Positions 50,061-58,668 of a DNA stretch of 64,000 nt are shown here, piece by piece. The stretch lies in NCBI GenBank assembly GCA_965223035.1, contig OZ244980.1, positions 4,588,001 to 4,652,000 on the forward strand, given 5' to 3'. How positions within the stretch are numbered: position 1 is the stretch's first letter; each line of letters opens with the position of its first letter. The notes beneath the pieces are model-generated. The model was not told the origin of the DNA and made no database searches. It worked only from the letters and a program-made list of their open reading frames with translations. The DNA comes from CAMDPA01 sp965223035 (GTDB taxonomy: Bacteria > Pseudomonadota > Alphaproteobacteria > Rhizobiales > Hyphomicrobiaceae). The translations under genes and the position numbers were made by a program.

Positions 50061-51371
50061 ATGACCAATTTCTCCCCCCGCGAAATCGTCTCCGAGCTTG
50101 ACCGCTACATCGTTGGCCAGACTGACGCTAAGCGCGCGGTGGCGATTGCGCTGCGCAATCGTTGGCGTCGTCAGCAGCTGGCCGATGAATTGAAGGACGA
50201 GGTGCTCCCCAAAAACATCTTGATGATCGGCCCCACCGGCGTCGGCAAAACCGAGATCTCGCGGCGACTGGCCCGGCTGGCCGGTGCGCCCTTCCTCAAG
50301 GTGGAGGCCACCAAGTTCACCGAAGTCGGTTACGTTGGCCGCGATGTTGAGAGCATCGTTCGCGATCTGGTGGAGGTCGGTCTGGCGCAGGTCCGCGAGA
50401 CCAAACGCAAAGAGGTGCGCGCGCGCGCTGAGAAGGCCGCCGAGGAGCGCGTGCTCGATGCCCTGGTTGGTGCCGGCGCCTCACCCACCACCCGTGAAAG
50501 CTTCCGCCGCAAGCTGCGCTCCAACGAGCTGAACGACAAGGAGATCGAGATCCAGCTGGCCGATGCCGGCGGACTTCCGATGTTCGAGATCCCCGGCCAA
50601 CCCGGCACCTCGATGGGTATGATCAATTTGCAGGACATGCTCGGCAAGGCGTTCGGCCAGCGCACCAAGAGCCGGCGGGTCAACGTTGCCGACAGCTACG
50701 AACTGCTGATCAGCGAGGAAAGCGACAAGCTGTTGGATCAGGATCAGCTCACCCACGACGCGCTGGCCAGCGTGGAAAACAATGGCATCGTGTTTCTCGA
50801 CGAGATCGACAAAATTTGTTCGCGGAGCGAGGAAGGCCGGATCCGCGGCGACGTCTCGCGGGAGGGCGTGCAGCGCGACCTGTTGCCCCTGATCGAAGGC
50901 ACGACGGTCACCACCAAATACGGGCCGGTGAAGACCGACCATATCCTGTTTATCGCGTCTGGAGCCTTTCACGTCTCCAAGCCGTCGGATTTGCTACCGG
51001 AATTGCAGGGACGCCTGCCGATCCGTGTGGAGTTGCAACCTCTCACGCGAGATGATTTCCGCCGCATTTTGACCGAGCCCGAAGCTAGCCTCATCAAGCA
51101 GTACGTGGCGCTGATGGCGACCGAGGGTCTGACCCTGCAGTTTGCCGACGACGCCATTGACGCGTTGGCCGACGTTGCCGTGCAAGTGAACTCGAGCGTC
51201 GAGAACATCGGTGCGCGCCGCTTGCAAACAGTGATGGAGCGGGTGCTGGATGAGCTTTCCTTTGACGCCTCGGACCGCAGCGGGGAAGCCGTCGTGATCG
51301 ACCGCGCGTTCGTCGAATCCAACATCGGCGACCTGGCCCGCAATACCGATCTGTCCAAGTTCATTCTTTAG
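50061..51371 (+). CDS. hslU: HslU ATPase subunit of the HslVU protease
   Basis: 436 residues, AAA+ unfoldase. Start MTNFSPREIVSELDRYIVGQ; Walker A GPTGVGKT at 57-64 and the pore motif GYVGRDVE. The intermediate I-domain spans about 110-230. Walker B is VFLDEIDK, and sensor regions include HVSKPSDLLPELQGRLPIRVEL. The C-terminal tail DLSKFIL inserts into HslV. Follows hslV on the same strand. Downstream is a long region with a hairpin-repeat array. Confidence 0.98.
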   Translation: MTNFSPREIVSELDRYIVGQTDAKRAVAIALRNRWRRQQLADELKDEVLPKNILMIGPTGVGKTEISRRLARLAGAPFLKVEATKFTEVGYVGRDVESIVRDLVEVGLAQVRETKRKEVRARAEKAAEERVLDALVGAGASPTTRESFRRKLRSNELNDKEIEIQLADAGGLPMFEIPGQPGTSMGMINLQDMLGKAFGQRTKSRRVNVADSYELLISEESDKLLDQDQLTHDALASVENNGIVFLDEIDKICSRSEEGRIRGDVSREGVQRDLLPLIEGTTVTTKYGPVKTDHILFIASGAFHVSKPSDLLPELQGRLPIRVELQPLTRDDFRRILTEPEASLIKQYVALMATEGLTLQFADDAIDALADVAVQVNSSVENIGARRLQTVMERVLDELSFDASDRSGEAVVIDRAFVESNIGDLARNTDLSKFIL

Positions 51372-51511
51372 TGCTCCGTCTGCAAGGCCTGGGACCCAAG
51401 CATCAGCCCGGAGCCCTCGCCGAACCTTCTGCCCAGCCTGCTTGTCGGTATTCTAGCGTTACGGATGCTCGGCGGCCTGCGCCCGGACCCAAGCGTTCGA
51501 TCCAGAACACC

Positions 51512-51536
51512 AGATCATGGCCGCCTTGGGCGGATC
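51512..51536. repeat. Truncated type B palindromic element
   Basis: AGATCATGGCCGCCTTGGGC, the first 25 bp of a type B copy, then unrelated sequence. Confidence 0.6.
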
Positions 51537-51542
51537 AGCGGC

Positions 51543-51571
51543 GTCCTCAAGCAGCCGCTAGGCGATAGGAC
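51543..51571. repeat. Isolated 29-bp hairpin unit
   Basis: Same unit as the array at 51674-51899: GTCCTCAAGCAGCC, loop CTA variant, GGCGATAGGAC. It lies 102 bp before the array. Confidence 0.9.
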
Positions 51572-51582
51572 GTCTTAAAGCT

Positions 51583-51645
51583 GCGACCACGATTCACGCT
51601 CGAGCTCGCGCCACTGCGCGGCCGATCACTCACGATCGTGGTCGC
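51583..51645. repeat. 11-bp inverted repeat between hairpin units
   Basis: GCGACCACGAT (51583-51593) and ATCGTGGTCGC (51635-51645) are perfectly complementary and enclose 41 bases. Confidence 0.85.
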
Positions 51646-51673
51646 GTGGATACGGCAACACCGTTCCGAGCCC

Positions 51674-51899
51674 GTCCTCAAGCAGCCAATAGGCGGTAGG
51701 ACAAGCAAGGAGTCCTCAAGCAGCCGATAGGCGATAGGACAAGTAAAATAGCGTCCTCAAGTAGCCGATAGGCGGTAGGACAAACAAAGCATCCTCAAGT
51801 AGCCGATAGGCGATAGGACAAGCAAAGAGCGTCCTCAAGCAGCCGATAGGCGGTAGGACAAGCAAAGAGCGTCCTCATGCAGCCGATAGGCGGTAGGAC
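51674..51899. repeat. Tandem array of six 29-bp hairpin units
   Basis: Units begin at 51674, 51712, 51753, 51791, 51831 and 51871. Consensus GTCCTCAAGCAGCC-GATA-GGCGGTAGGAC. The ends GTCCT/AGGAC pair, and GCAGCC/GGCGGT can pair around a GATA loop. Spacers are 9-12 bp and similar to each other (AAGCAAAGAGC type). Including the isolated copy, units alternate between GGCGAT and GGCGGT (A,G,A,G,A,G,G), so the expanded unit was probably a dimer of about 79 bp. Confidence 0.95.
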
Positions 51900-52038
51900 A
51901 AGCTATGTGCCGGCCCGTTCCCCCCGCCGGGCTGCTGAGGGAACGTTGGCGTCGGCGAGATCGGGAAGCGTTTCCTAACGACGCGATCTTGAATTAGAGT
52001 TGGCCTTGCACCGGTTGCCGGTGCTGAGGAGCTTCCCA

Positions 52039-53355
52039 TTGGCCGACGAAGTGAGCCCTGCGCGCGTGAGCGCCAGCGACACCGACAGCGCCCACGCCTG
52101 GGTGCGGCTGTCCGCGGCGCTGGCTGTCAGCACCATCGGCGGCATCGGCATGTGGTCATACGTGGTGGCGCTGCCGACCGTCCAGGCGGAGTTCGGTATC
52201 CCCCGCGCGCTAGCCTCCGTGCCCTACACCGCAACCATGCTCGGCTTTGGCTTGGGCGGCATTCTAATGGGCCGCATCTCCGACCGTTACGGAATCTTTC
52301 TGCCGGTGATCATCAGCGCCTTCGCGCTGTGCCTAGGCTTCAACGCCGCCGCGCTGTCGCAGGACCTGTGGCAACTGACCTTGGCGCACGGTCTGCTGAT
52401 CGGACTGCTGGGCTCCGCGGCGGTGTTCGGCCCGATGTTGGCCGATATCTCGCGGTGGTTCGTGCGCCGTCGCGGGCTGGCCGTGGCGATCTGTGCCAGC
52501 GGCAACTACCTGGCTGGAACCGTCTGGCCGCCAGTGATGCAGTATGCGATCGAGGCGTTCGGCTGGCGCATGGCGCATGTCGGGGTCGGCATCGTCTGCC
52601 TGGCCACGATGCTGCCATTGGCCTTGATGCTGCGCCGCCCGCCGCCACGGCAGCCGGACCTTGGCCGGCTACCCGCAACGCCGACGGCAACCGGTGGCTA
52701 CGGCCGTCGGGAGCGCCGGGCCCCGCTGTCGCACGCTACCCTGATGGTGCTGTTGACGATTGCCGGCTTGGCCTGCTGCATGGCCATGGCGATGCCACAG
52801 GTCCACATTGTCGCACTGTGCGGCGATCTCGGCTTCGGACCGGCACGCGGCGCGGAAATGCTGGCCTTGATGATGGGAATGGGGGTGATCAGCCGGCTGG
52901 CCTCCGGCTACATCTGCGACCGGATCGGGGGATTGCTGACCTTACTCGTCGGTTCGACGCTGCAGGCCGTCGCGCTGCTGCTGTATTTGCCCGCCGACGG
53001 GCTGGTCTCGCTTTACGTCGTCTCGGCGCTGTTCGGCCTGTTCCAAGGTGGCATCGTGCCGAGCTATACGATCATCGTGCGCGAATATTTCCCGGCCGCG
53101 CAAGCCGGGATCAGGGTCGGCATCGTTTTGTTCGCGACCTTGATCGGGATGGCTTTGGGCGGCTGGTTGTCCGGCCAGATCTTTGATCTGACGGGATCGT
53201 ACGATTGGGCGTTCTTGAATGGGATCGCGTGGAATGCGCTCAACTTGTCGATCGCCGTGTTCTTGTTGATCCGCTTGGGACGTGCCGGACCTCGGCCACG
53301 GCTGAGCGGGCCGCTGGCGTCGCCGGTTGGCGCGACGCGTTCGACAGCTGCGTGA
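52039..53355 (+). CDS. MFS transporter (oxalate/formate antiporter-like)
   Basis: 438 residues from a TTG at 52039 with GAGGAG seven bases upstream; a TTG 13 codons earlier lacks such a site. Twelve membrane helices. The MFS loop motif GRISDRYGIFLPV is after helix 2, and a second copy, SGYICDRIGG, is after helix 8. Charged and glycine-rich transport helices follow (GMALGGWLSGQIFDLTGSYDWAF). Such proteins exchange or import small organic acids. Its close position before the amidohydrolase/decarboxylase gene suggests a related substrate. Confidence 0.85.
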   Translation: MADEVSPARVSASDTDSAHAWVRLSAALAVSTIGGIGMWSYVVALPTVQAEFGIPRALASVPYTATMLGFGLGGILMGRISDRYGIFLPVIISAFALCLGFNAAALSQDLWQLTLAHGLLIGLLGSAAVFGPMLADISRWFVRRRGLAVAICASGNYLAGTVWPPVMQYAIEAFGWRMAHVGVGIVCLATMLPLALMLRRPPPRQPDLGRLPATPTATGGYGRRERRAPLSHATLMVLLTIAGLACCMAMAMPQVHIVALCGDLGFGPARGAEMLALMMGMGVISRLASGYICDRIGGLLTLLVGSTLQAVALLLYLPADGLVSLYVVSALFGLFQGGIVPSYTIIVREYFPAAQAGIRVGIVLFATLIGMALGGWLSGQIFDLTGSYDWAFLNGIAWNALNLSIAVFLLIRLGRAGPRPRLSGPLASPVGATRSTAA

Positions 53356-53505
53356 ATCCGGAATCTTGCTGCCAGCGGAAACCGGGCCGACGAACTTGCC
53401 GCCCGACCGGTTCAAGCGGCATCTTGCGCGGCAACGAGTGGACCGGCATGAGTCATCTCGTGTCGCCGATGCCAGAGTTCGAACAACCTGCAGGGAGGAT
53501 GCCGC

Positions 53506-54525
53506 ATGCGAACGATTGCGCTTGAGGAACATTTCACGGTGCCGTCACTGGTCAGCCGGATCAGCGAAGAGGCCAAGGCCAAACGCGGCTTCAGACCCCG
53601 CGCGCTCGCCCCCGGCCAAACCAACCCCTTGGACTTGCTCGGAGAACTCGGTGAAACCCGGCTGGCGGCGATGGACGAAGCCAACATCACCATGCAGGTG
53701 CTTTCGATGTCGGGTCCGGGCGCGGAGCTGGTCGACGGCGCCGACGGTGTGGCACTGGCGCGCGATTTAAACGATGCGCTGGCCGAGACCGTGGCCGGCC
53801 GCCCCGATCGCTATGCCGGGTTTGCCCACCTGCCGATGCGCTCACCGGAGGCCGCCGCTCAGGAATTCGAGCGCGCCGTCACCTCCCATGGCTTCCACGG
53901 CGCGCTGATCAACGGCACGACCAAGGATCTGTTTCTCGACGATGCCAGGTTCGATCCCATCTTGGCGACCGCGGTGGCGCTCGACGTGCCGATCTACATC
54001 CACCCAAGCTTGGCGCCACAGGCGGTGCGCGACACCTACTATTCCAACCTGCCCGGCAGCGCCGGCGGCGGGTTGGAAGCGGCGATTTGGGGCTGGCATT
54101 CGGAAACCGCGATCCATCTATTGCGGATGGTGCTGGCAGGTACGCTCGACCGTCACCCGAAGCTCAAGTTGATCATCGGACATATGGGTGAAGCCCTGCC
54201 CGTGATGCTGGCGCGATGCGATCAGGTGTCTGCGCCGCACGTCAGGCACCTGCAGCGCTCGATCAGCCAAACCATTCTCGATCAGGTCTGGATTACCACC
54301 AGCGGGATCTTCACCCAGCCGCCCTTCATCGCCGCCCTGATGACGTTCGGGCTCGACCGCATCATGTTCTCGGTCGATTATCCTTACACGTCGAACGCAA
54401 ACGGCCGCGCGTTCCTGGACTCGCTTTCGTTATCGCAGGCCGACCTGGCCAAGCTGACGCATGCCACAGCCGACGACCTGCTGCGGCTCAACGGTGGTGG
54501 TGGGTCGCAGGGTCGCAGCGGCTAG
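53506..54525 (+). CDS. amidohydrolase-2 family protein (aromatic acid decarboxylase-like)
   Basis: 339 residues, TIM-barrel metal enzyme of the ACMSD / gamma-resorcylate decarboxylase group. Metal-site motifs: ALEEHF (residues 6-11, Glu and His), IYIHPS (about 165-170), IIGHMGEALP (about 224-233), and SVDYPYT with the catalytic Asp near 291. GALINGTT is also typical. AGGGAGG lies about eight bases before the ATG. Likely decarboxylation or hydrolysis of a hydroxybenzoate-type or related acid; the substrate is not known. The stop TAG (54523-54525) is inside a repeat-type CTAG. Confidence 0.85.
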   Translation: MRTIALEEHFTVPSLVSRISEEAKAKRGFRPRALAPGQTNPLDLLGELGETRLAAMDEANITMQVLSMSGPGAELVDGADGVALARDLNDALAETVAGRPDRYAGFAHLPMRSPEAAAQEFERAVTSHGFHGALINGTTKDLFLDDARFDPILATAVALDVPIYIHPSLAPQAVRDTYYSNLPGSAGGGLEAAIWGWHSETAIHLLRMVLAGTLDRHPKLKLIIGHMGEALPVMLARCDQVSAPHVRHLQRSISQTILDQVWITTSGIFTQPPFIAALMTFGLDRIMFSVDYPYTSNANGRAFLDSLSLSQADLAKLTHATADDLLRLNGGGGSQGRSG

Positions 54526-54540
54526 ATCATCGCGCGCATG
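54522..54540. repeat. Type A element fragment at a stop codon
   Basis: CTAGATCATCGCGCG, the left end of a type A element, then unrelated sequence. Its CTAG holds the stop codon of the amidohydrolase gene. Confidence 0.65.
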
Positions 54541-54566
54541 AACCAGAGGGCTTCGCCAAGGCCGGC

Positions 54567-55859
54567 TCAATCCTCGAACGGATCGCGCATCAAGATCGTG
54601 TCGTCGCGCTCCGGACTGGTCGACAGCAGGGTTACCGGTCGCTCGATCAGCTCCTCGACGCGGCGCACATATTTGACCGCTTCGGCCGGCAATTCCGCCC
54701 AAGAGCGTGCGCCGGCGGTGGATTGTCGCCAACCGCGCAACGTCTCGTAGATCGGCCGCACCCGCGCTTGCGAATTGTGCCCCGCGGGCAGCCGGTTGAT
54801 GCGCGCGCCGTCCAGCAAGTAACCGACGCAGACATTGAGTTCGTCGAGACCGTCGAGCACGTCGAGCTTGGTCAGCGCGATGCCATCGATGCCGGCCACC
54901 TTTGCGACCTGCCGGACCAGACACGCATCGAACCAGCCGCACCGGCGCCGGCGGCCAGTCACGGTGCCAAATTCATGGCCGCGCTCACCCAACCGTTCGC
55001 CGATGGCGTCAGTGAGTTCGGTCGGAAACGGGCCGGCGCCAACGCGCGTCGTATAGGCCTTGGCGATCCCCAACACGTAACCGACCTGACCAGGACCGAC
55101 GCCCGCGCCGATCGCCGCCTGCGCGGCCACAGTGTTGGACGAGGTGACATAGGGGTAGGTGCCGTGATCGATGTCGAGCAGCACGCCCTGCGCCCCCTCG
55201 AACAAGATCCGCCGACCGCGCCGACGCATGCGATCGAGCAAATCCCAGGTAACGTCCATAAAGGGCAGGATCTTGGGCGCGATGTCGGCAAGCTGGCCCA
55301 GCAATTCGTCGCGCCCGACCTCGGGCTGGGACAGCCCACGGCGCAAGGCGTTGTGATGCACCAGGATGCGATCGAGCTTGGGACCGAGCGTCTCCTGATT
55401 GCGCAGATCCTGCACACGGATCGCACGACGACCAACTTTATCCTCGTAGGCCGGGCCAATCCCACGTCCCGTCGTACCGATCTTTCCCGCACCGGCCGCC
55501 ATTTCGCGCAGTTGATCGAGCTCTCGATGCAGGGGCAGGATCAAGGTGGCGTTCTCGGCGATGCGTAGGTTATCACGCGTTACCGCGACGCCCTGTTGGC
55601 TCAGACGCTCGATCTCCTCGGCCAGGGCCCACGGATCGATGACGACACCGTTGCCGATTACGCCAAGTTTCCCGGGGCGAACGACGCCGGAAGGCATCAG
55701 CGACAGCTTGTAGGTCACCCCGCCGACCACCAGCGTATGGCCGGCGTTGTGCCCGCCTTGAAACCGCACGACGACATCGGCGCGCTCCGACAGCCAGTCG
55801 ACAATCTTACCCTTACCTTCGTCGCCCCATTGGGCGCCGATCACCACTACGTTGGCCAT
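54567..55859 (-). CDS. purA: adenylosuccinate synthase
   Basis: 430 residues. It converts IMP + aspartate + GTP to adenylosuccinate. GAQWGDEGKGK is at residues 8-18 (catalytic Asp), GGHNAGHT at about 35-42 (catalytic His), then GTTGRGIGPAYEDKVGRRAIR, LFEGAQGVLLDIDHGTYPYVTSSNT, and the C-terminal LSTSPERDDTI. Length normal. Convergent with the amidohydrolase gene and divergent from kdsA. Confidence 0.98.
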   Translation of the reverse strand: MANVVVIGAQWGDEGKGKIVDWLSERADVVVRFQGGHNAGHTLVVGGVTYKLSLMPSGVVRPGKLGVIGNGVVIDPWALAEEIERLSQQGVAVTRDNLRIAENATLILPLHRELDQLREMAAGAGKIGTTGRGIGPAYEDKVGRRAIRVQDLRNQETLGPKLDRILVHHNALRRGLSQPEVGRDELLGQLADIAPKILPFMDVTWDLLDRMRRRGRRILFEGAQGVLLDIDHGTYPYVTSSNTVAAQAAIGAGVGPGQVGYVLGIAKAYTTRVGAGPFPTELTDAIGERLGERGHEFGTVTGRRRRCGWFDACLVRQVAKVAGIDGIALTKLDVLDGLDELNVCVGYLLDGARINRLPAGHNSQARVRPIYETLRGWRQSTAGARSWAELPAEAVKYVRRVEELIERPVTLLSTSPERDDTILMRDPFED

Positions 55860-56189
55860 CAGTTCGGTTCCATCGCGCTAGGGCTGCCCCGCCGGCGCCG
55901 CGGCCGCTTTCCCCAGTACTAGATCATTTCTGCCTGATGCGGAATCGCCGTGCCGGCCCGCTCCCCCGTCCCACTCCTCCACCCCATTCCTCCACTCCAA
56001 TCCTCCACTGGGCCACCCAATGGCATGATGTTTCAATGGTCGGCCGGGGAGCGGAAGGCGCCAGCACGGGCTGCAACGCTCTATAGCGCCGCTACCGAAC
56101 GCGCACCAGCTCGGCCGGTGGACGACGCCAATTGAGGCCTCGTTTCCAGCCACCTGCCCAGCTATAAGTCGCCGATAACCCGCATTCAG
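55860..56189. other. purA-kdsA divergent spacer
   Basis: 330 bp with no gene. Half is a type B palindrome (55919-56084). Promoters for both flanking genes should be here. Confidence 0.55.
55919..56084. repeat. Type B palindromic element with expanded centre
   Basis: CTAGATCATTTCTGCC start, GCCCGCTCCCCC and GGCCGGGGAGCGG arms, GGCCACCCAATGGCATGATG, end GCAACGCTCTATAG. Between the arms are three 13-bp tandem copies (ACTCCTCCACCCC type, 55973-56011) that other type B copies lack. Confidence 0.87.
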
Positions 56190-57038
56190 ATGGGACAACC
56201 GACCATGCCCCCGAACCACCGCGTGCAAATCGGTCAGGTGGCGTTCGCCAACGATGCGCCGATCGCCCTGTTCGCCGGCCCCTGCCAAATGGAAAGCCGT
56301 GAACATGCGCTTGAAATGGCAGCGGCACTCAAGGAGATCACTGACCGGCTCGGCCTCGGTCTCATTTACAAATCGTCATTCGACAAGGCCAATCGCACCA
56401 GCCTGTCCGGGCGGCGCGGCCTCGGGCTTACCCAATCGTTGGACGTGTTCGCCGAAATCCGCGAGCGGCTGGGGCTTGCCGTCCTCACCGACGTACACGA
56501 GGCGGTGCAGTGCGCGCGCGTCGCCGAGGTGGTCGACGTGTTGCAGATCCCCGCCTTCCTGTGCCGCCAGACCGATCTGTTGGTCGCTGCGGCGCGCACG
56601 GGTCGCGCGGTGAAGATCAAGAAGGGCCAGTTTCTCGCCCCCTGGGATATGAAGAATGTGGTCGCCAAGGTGACCGAGTCCGGCAATCCGAACGTGCTCG
56701 TCACCGAGCGTGGTGCCAGCTTCGGCTACAATACGCTGGTGTCGGATATGCGCGCTTTGCCGATCATGGCCGAGATCGGAGCTCCGGTGATCTTCGATGC
56801 CACGCATTCTGTGCAACAGCCCGGCGGCCAGGGAACGTCCTCGGGCGGCGACCGGCGCTTCGTGCCGGTGCTGGCCCGCGCAGCCGTTGCCGTCGGCGTT
56901 GCGGGCCTGTTTATCGAAACCCATCAAGATCCCGACAACGCGCCCTCTGACGGCCCCAACATGGTGCCATTGCGTGACTTCGCGGCGCTGATCGGCGAGC
57001 TGATGGCGATCGATGCGGTGGTCAAGCAGCGCGGCTGA
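56190..57038 (+). CDS. kdsA: 3-deoxy-8-phosphooctulonate synthase
   Basis: 282 residues from the ATG at 56190; an ATG five codons later (56205) is possible. It condenses PEP with arabinose 5-phosphate to make KDO8P for lipopolysaccharide. Motifs: FAGPCQMES, YKSSFDKANRTS, TDVHEAVQC, QIPAFLCRQTDLL, KKGQFLAPWDM, FDATHSVQQPGG, ETHQDPDNAPSDGPNM. Cysteine 32 in GPCQ indicates the metal-dependent class; metal-free enzymes have Asn there. Stands alone rather than beside pyrG or eno. Confidence 0.97.
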   Translation: MGQPTMPPNHRVQIGQVAFANDAPIALFAGPCQMESREHALEMAAALKEITDRLGLGLIYKSSFDKANRTSLSGRRGLGLTQSLDVFAEIRERLGLAVLTDVHEAVQCARVAEVVDVLQIPAFLCRQTDLLVAAARTGRAVKIKKGQFLAPWDMKNVVAKVTESGNPNVLVTERGASFGYNTLVSDMRALPIMAEIGAPVIFDATHSVQQPGGQGTSSGGDRRFVPVLARAAVAVGVAGLFIETHQDPDNAPSDGPNMVPLRDFAALIGELMAIDAVVKQRG

Positions 57039-57065
57039 TCATCGGAGCTGATACGCGACCGGCCA

Positions 57066-57149
57066 CTAGGGCAACCTGCTATTCATCGGCATCGGAGCGA
57101 TCCCGATGAATAGCAGAACCTTGCTCGACACTTTAAGGGCACGATGATC
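57066..57149. repeat. Type A palindromic element, diverged
   Basis: CTAGGGCAACCTGCTATTCATC then GATCCCGATGAATAGCAG and TTTAAGGGCACGATGAT. CTGCTATTCATCGG/CCGATGAATAGCAG type arms pair. It follows kdsA by 27 bp. Confidence 0.82.
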
Positions 57150-57183
57150 CGGCTTGGCCCAGCCGGCATTTGGTCCGTGCCAG

Positions 57184-57780
57184 CTACTCGGCGGGTAGAT
57201 CGGCGGGTTTTCGGCCGCTCACCAATCGGTCGGGCAGCAACGCCGCGATCACCACAAAGGCGATGCCGAGTCCGAGGCCGATCCATTCGCCGGCAACGCC
57301 GGAGACCAGTGCTGGATAAGATGTGCCCGAAATCGCGCCCAACGTGGCTTTGCCGCCGAGCACCTGGTCCAGGATGCCGGTCGATTTCACCCAGGCGTAG
57401 CTCAGCATATAGGCGAAGGCGCCGACCAGCCCGCCGATCACGAAGGCCAGCGCGTCAAGCCGTCCGGTGGCCAACGCGGTGAGCCCGGTGCCGGGGCAAT
57501 AGCCGGCGACAGCAAATCCCGCACCCAGCAGCAGTCCGCCGACAAACACGCCGATAAAGGCGGTCTTGACCGACAGATGACCCGGATCGACCAGTCCGAG
57601 CAACAGGGCTGAGAACAACAGCACCGAGGCCACGCCGATGCCACTCAGAATGGTCTTCATGAGGTGCAGATCGGTGAGGTTCAGCATGCGAATGATGTAG
57701 CCCGGATTGGTCGCCCCGATGCGATCGAGCGCAAAGCCAAAGGCACCACCGATCGCGATGGCGAGCATGATCTCCAACAT
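57184..57780 (-). CDS. YeeE/YedE family sulfur transporter subunit (DUF6691 type)
   Basis: 198 residues from the ATG at 57780, about six membrane helices. GFALDRIGATNPGYIIRMLNL and FAVAGYCPGTGLTALATGRLD are characteristic; the Cys in GYCPGTG is the family's conserved thiol, thought to help move thiosulfate or sulfane sulfur across the membrane. It lies two bases after the partner subunit (TGACCATG), so the two half-size proteins probably work as a pair, as in PmpA/PmpB. An open frame continues upstream but only as an overlap of the partner gene. Confidence 0.9.
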   Translation of the reverse strand: MLEIMLAIAIGGAFGFALDRIGATNPGYIIRMLNLTDLHLMKTILSGIGVASVLLFSALLLGLVDPGHLSVKTAFIGVFVGGLLLGAGFAVAGYCPGTGLTALATGRLDALAFVIGGLVGAFAYMLSYAWVKSTGILDQVLGGKATLGAISGTSYPALVSGVAGEWIGLGLGIAFVVIAALLPDRLVSGRKPADLPAE

Positions 57781-57782
57781 GG

Positions 57783-58343
57783 TCAGGCCTCCTTGCGGAA
57801 TAAGAACAGCGCAATTGGAATGGCGGCGAGGAAGGCGCCGGCAGAAAAGATGTAGCCGGATAGCGCGGTCTGCATCATGCCGCTCATCATGTGACCCGAC
57901 GTGCAGCCGCCGGCCAGCCGCGCGCCATAAAGGACGAGGACGCCGGCAATAAAGGTCGCCAGATACCGAGTCCACGGCGAGCCACCAAAATTGGCACGCC
58001 AAACCGGCGGCATCACCCGCTCGGGCGCAGATACGCCACCGCGCGCCAGCGCCGATAGCAGGGCGCCGCCGACCATCGCCAGCACGAAGATGAAACTGTA
58101 GTTCCCAGGATTGGCGATGGACTTGGCGTATTTGCCGCCGCTTTTGTTGAGGTAGGCGTTGGGGCTGGCATAGCCGCTTTTGGCGTCGGTTGATGTCGTC
58201 ACGACCGTGCTGTCGATGGCATCCCAAATAATGCCATCGAGAATGACGAACTGAGTCGAAACGCCGATCGGCTTGACCAACAGCACGGCGGCAAAGAAGA
58301 TCGCGCCGAGCAAGAGCCCGCCGGATTTCCAAGAAAGGATCAT
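57783..58343 (-). CDS. YeeE/YedE family sulfur transporter subunit
   Basis: 186 residues from the ATG at 58343 with GGAGG five bases upstream; an in-frame ATG seven codons earlier lacks a site. Helices include WKSGGLLLGAIFFAAVLLV, FIFVLAMVGGALLSAL and FIAGVLVLYGARLAGGCTSGHMMSGMM. The last carries the conserved Cys in GGCTSGH. With the next gene it forms a split YeeE-type channel for thiosulfate or related sulfur species. A perfect inverted repeat of the persulfide-sensor type lies 15 bp upstream. Confidence 0.9.
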   Translation of the reverse strand: MILSWKSGGLLLGAIFFAAVLLVKPIGVSTQFVILDGIIWDAIDSTVVTTSTDAKSGYASPNAYLNKSGGKYAKSIANPGNYSFIFVLAMVGGALLSALARGGVSAPERVMPPVWRANFGGSPWTRYLATFIAGVLVLYGARLAGGCTSGHMMSGMMQTALSGYIFSAGAFLAAIPIALFLFRKEA

Positions 58344-58357
58344 GTTGGCCTCCGTTA

Positions 58358-58383
58358 AATACATTCTTCTTTCTGAATGTATT
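58358..58383. promoter_or_regulatory. ATTC-N8-GAAT operator (SqrR/BigR type)
   Basis: AATACATTC and GAATGTATT are perfect 9-bp inverted arms separated by eight bases (TTCTTTCT). ATTC-N8-GAAT is, as I recall, the binding pattern of the persulfide-responsive ArsR-family repressors SqrR and BigR, which control sulfide and sulfane-sulfur genes. It sits 15 bp before the YeeE start codon, so repression that is lifted by persulfide is inferred. No repressor gene is in the window. Confidence 0.8.
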
Positions 58384-58562
58384 GAGTTCGTTCCGGCAAG
58401 CGTTGATCTTTGTCAACCGGCGTCGGAGAGCTTCGCCCGCCGACGCAAAATGACACAGATCGACCGACGCCCAAGTCGCGTCCTACCGTTAAACGAGGCC
58501 GAGGGGGCGCGTCGCCGTGATGGGCCGCGCGCGCTCGCAGATTTCTGGCTCTTGCGCAGCCT

Positions 58563-58648
58563 CTAGATCATCGCGCCTTAAAGTGTAGAGCAACTTTCTG
58601 CCTTTGATCGGGATCGGTCCGATTGCGATGAAGGGCAGGTTGCACAAG
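58563..58648. repeat. Type A palindromic element, fused form
   Basis: CTAGATCATCGCGCCTTAAA, then directly GTGTAGAGCAACTTTCTGCC and GGCAGGTTGCACAAG. It joins the start of one type A copy to a complete second copy of the 43133-43196 subtype. Confidence 0.85.
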
Positions 58649-58668
58649 AGCTGGCGAAGGATTGAGAG

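Larger units (their letters stand above)
51372..52038. other. hslU downstream region
   Basis: 667 bp without a credible gene. It holds a truncated type B element (51512-51536), an isolated hairpin unit (51543-51571), an inverted repeat (51583-51645), and the tandem hairpin array (51674-51899). Confidence 0.6.

Noticed and set aside
51674..51899. Possible CRISPR array (29-bp repeats with spacers)
   Set aside because: Spacers are only 9-12 bp and nearly identical to each other, repeats vary, and no cas gene is nearby.
54216..55568. 450-residue open frame on the plus strand
   Set aside because: Overlaps the amidohydrolase in another frame and runs antisense to purA; no recognisable protein.
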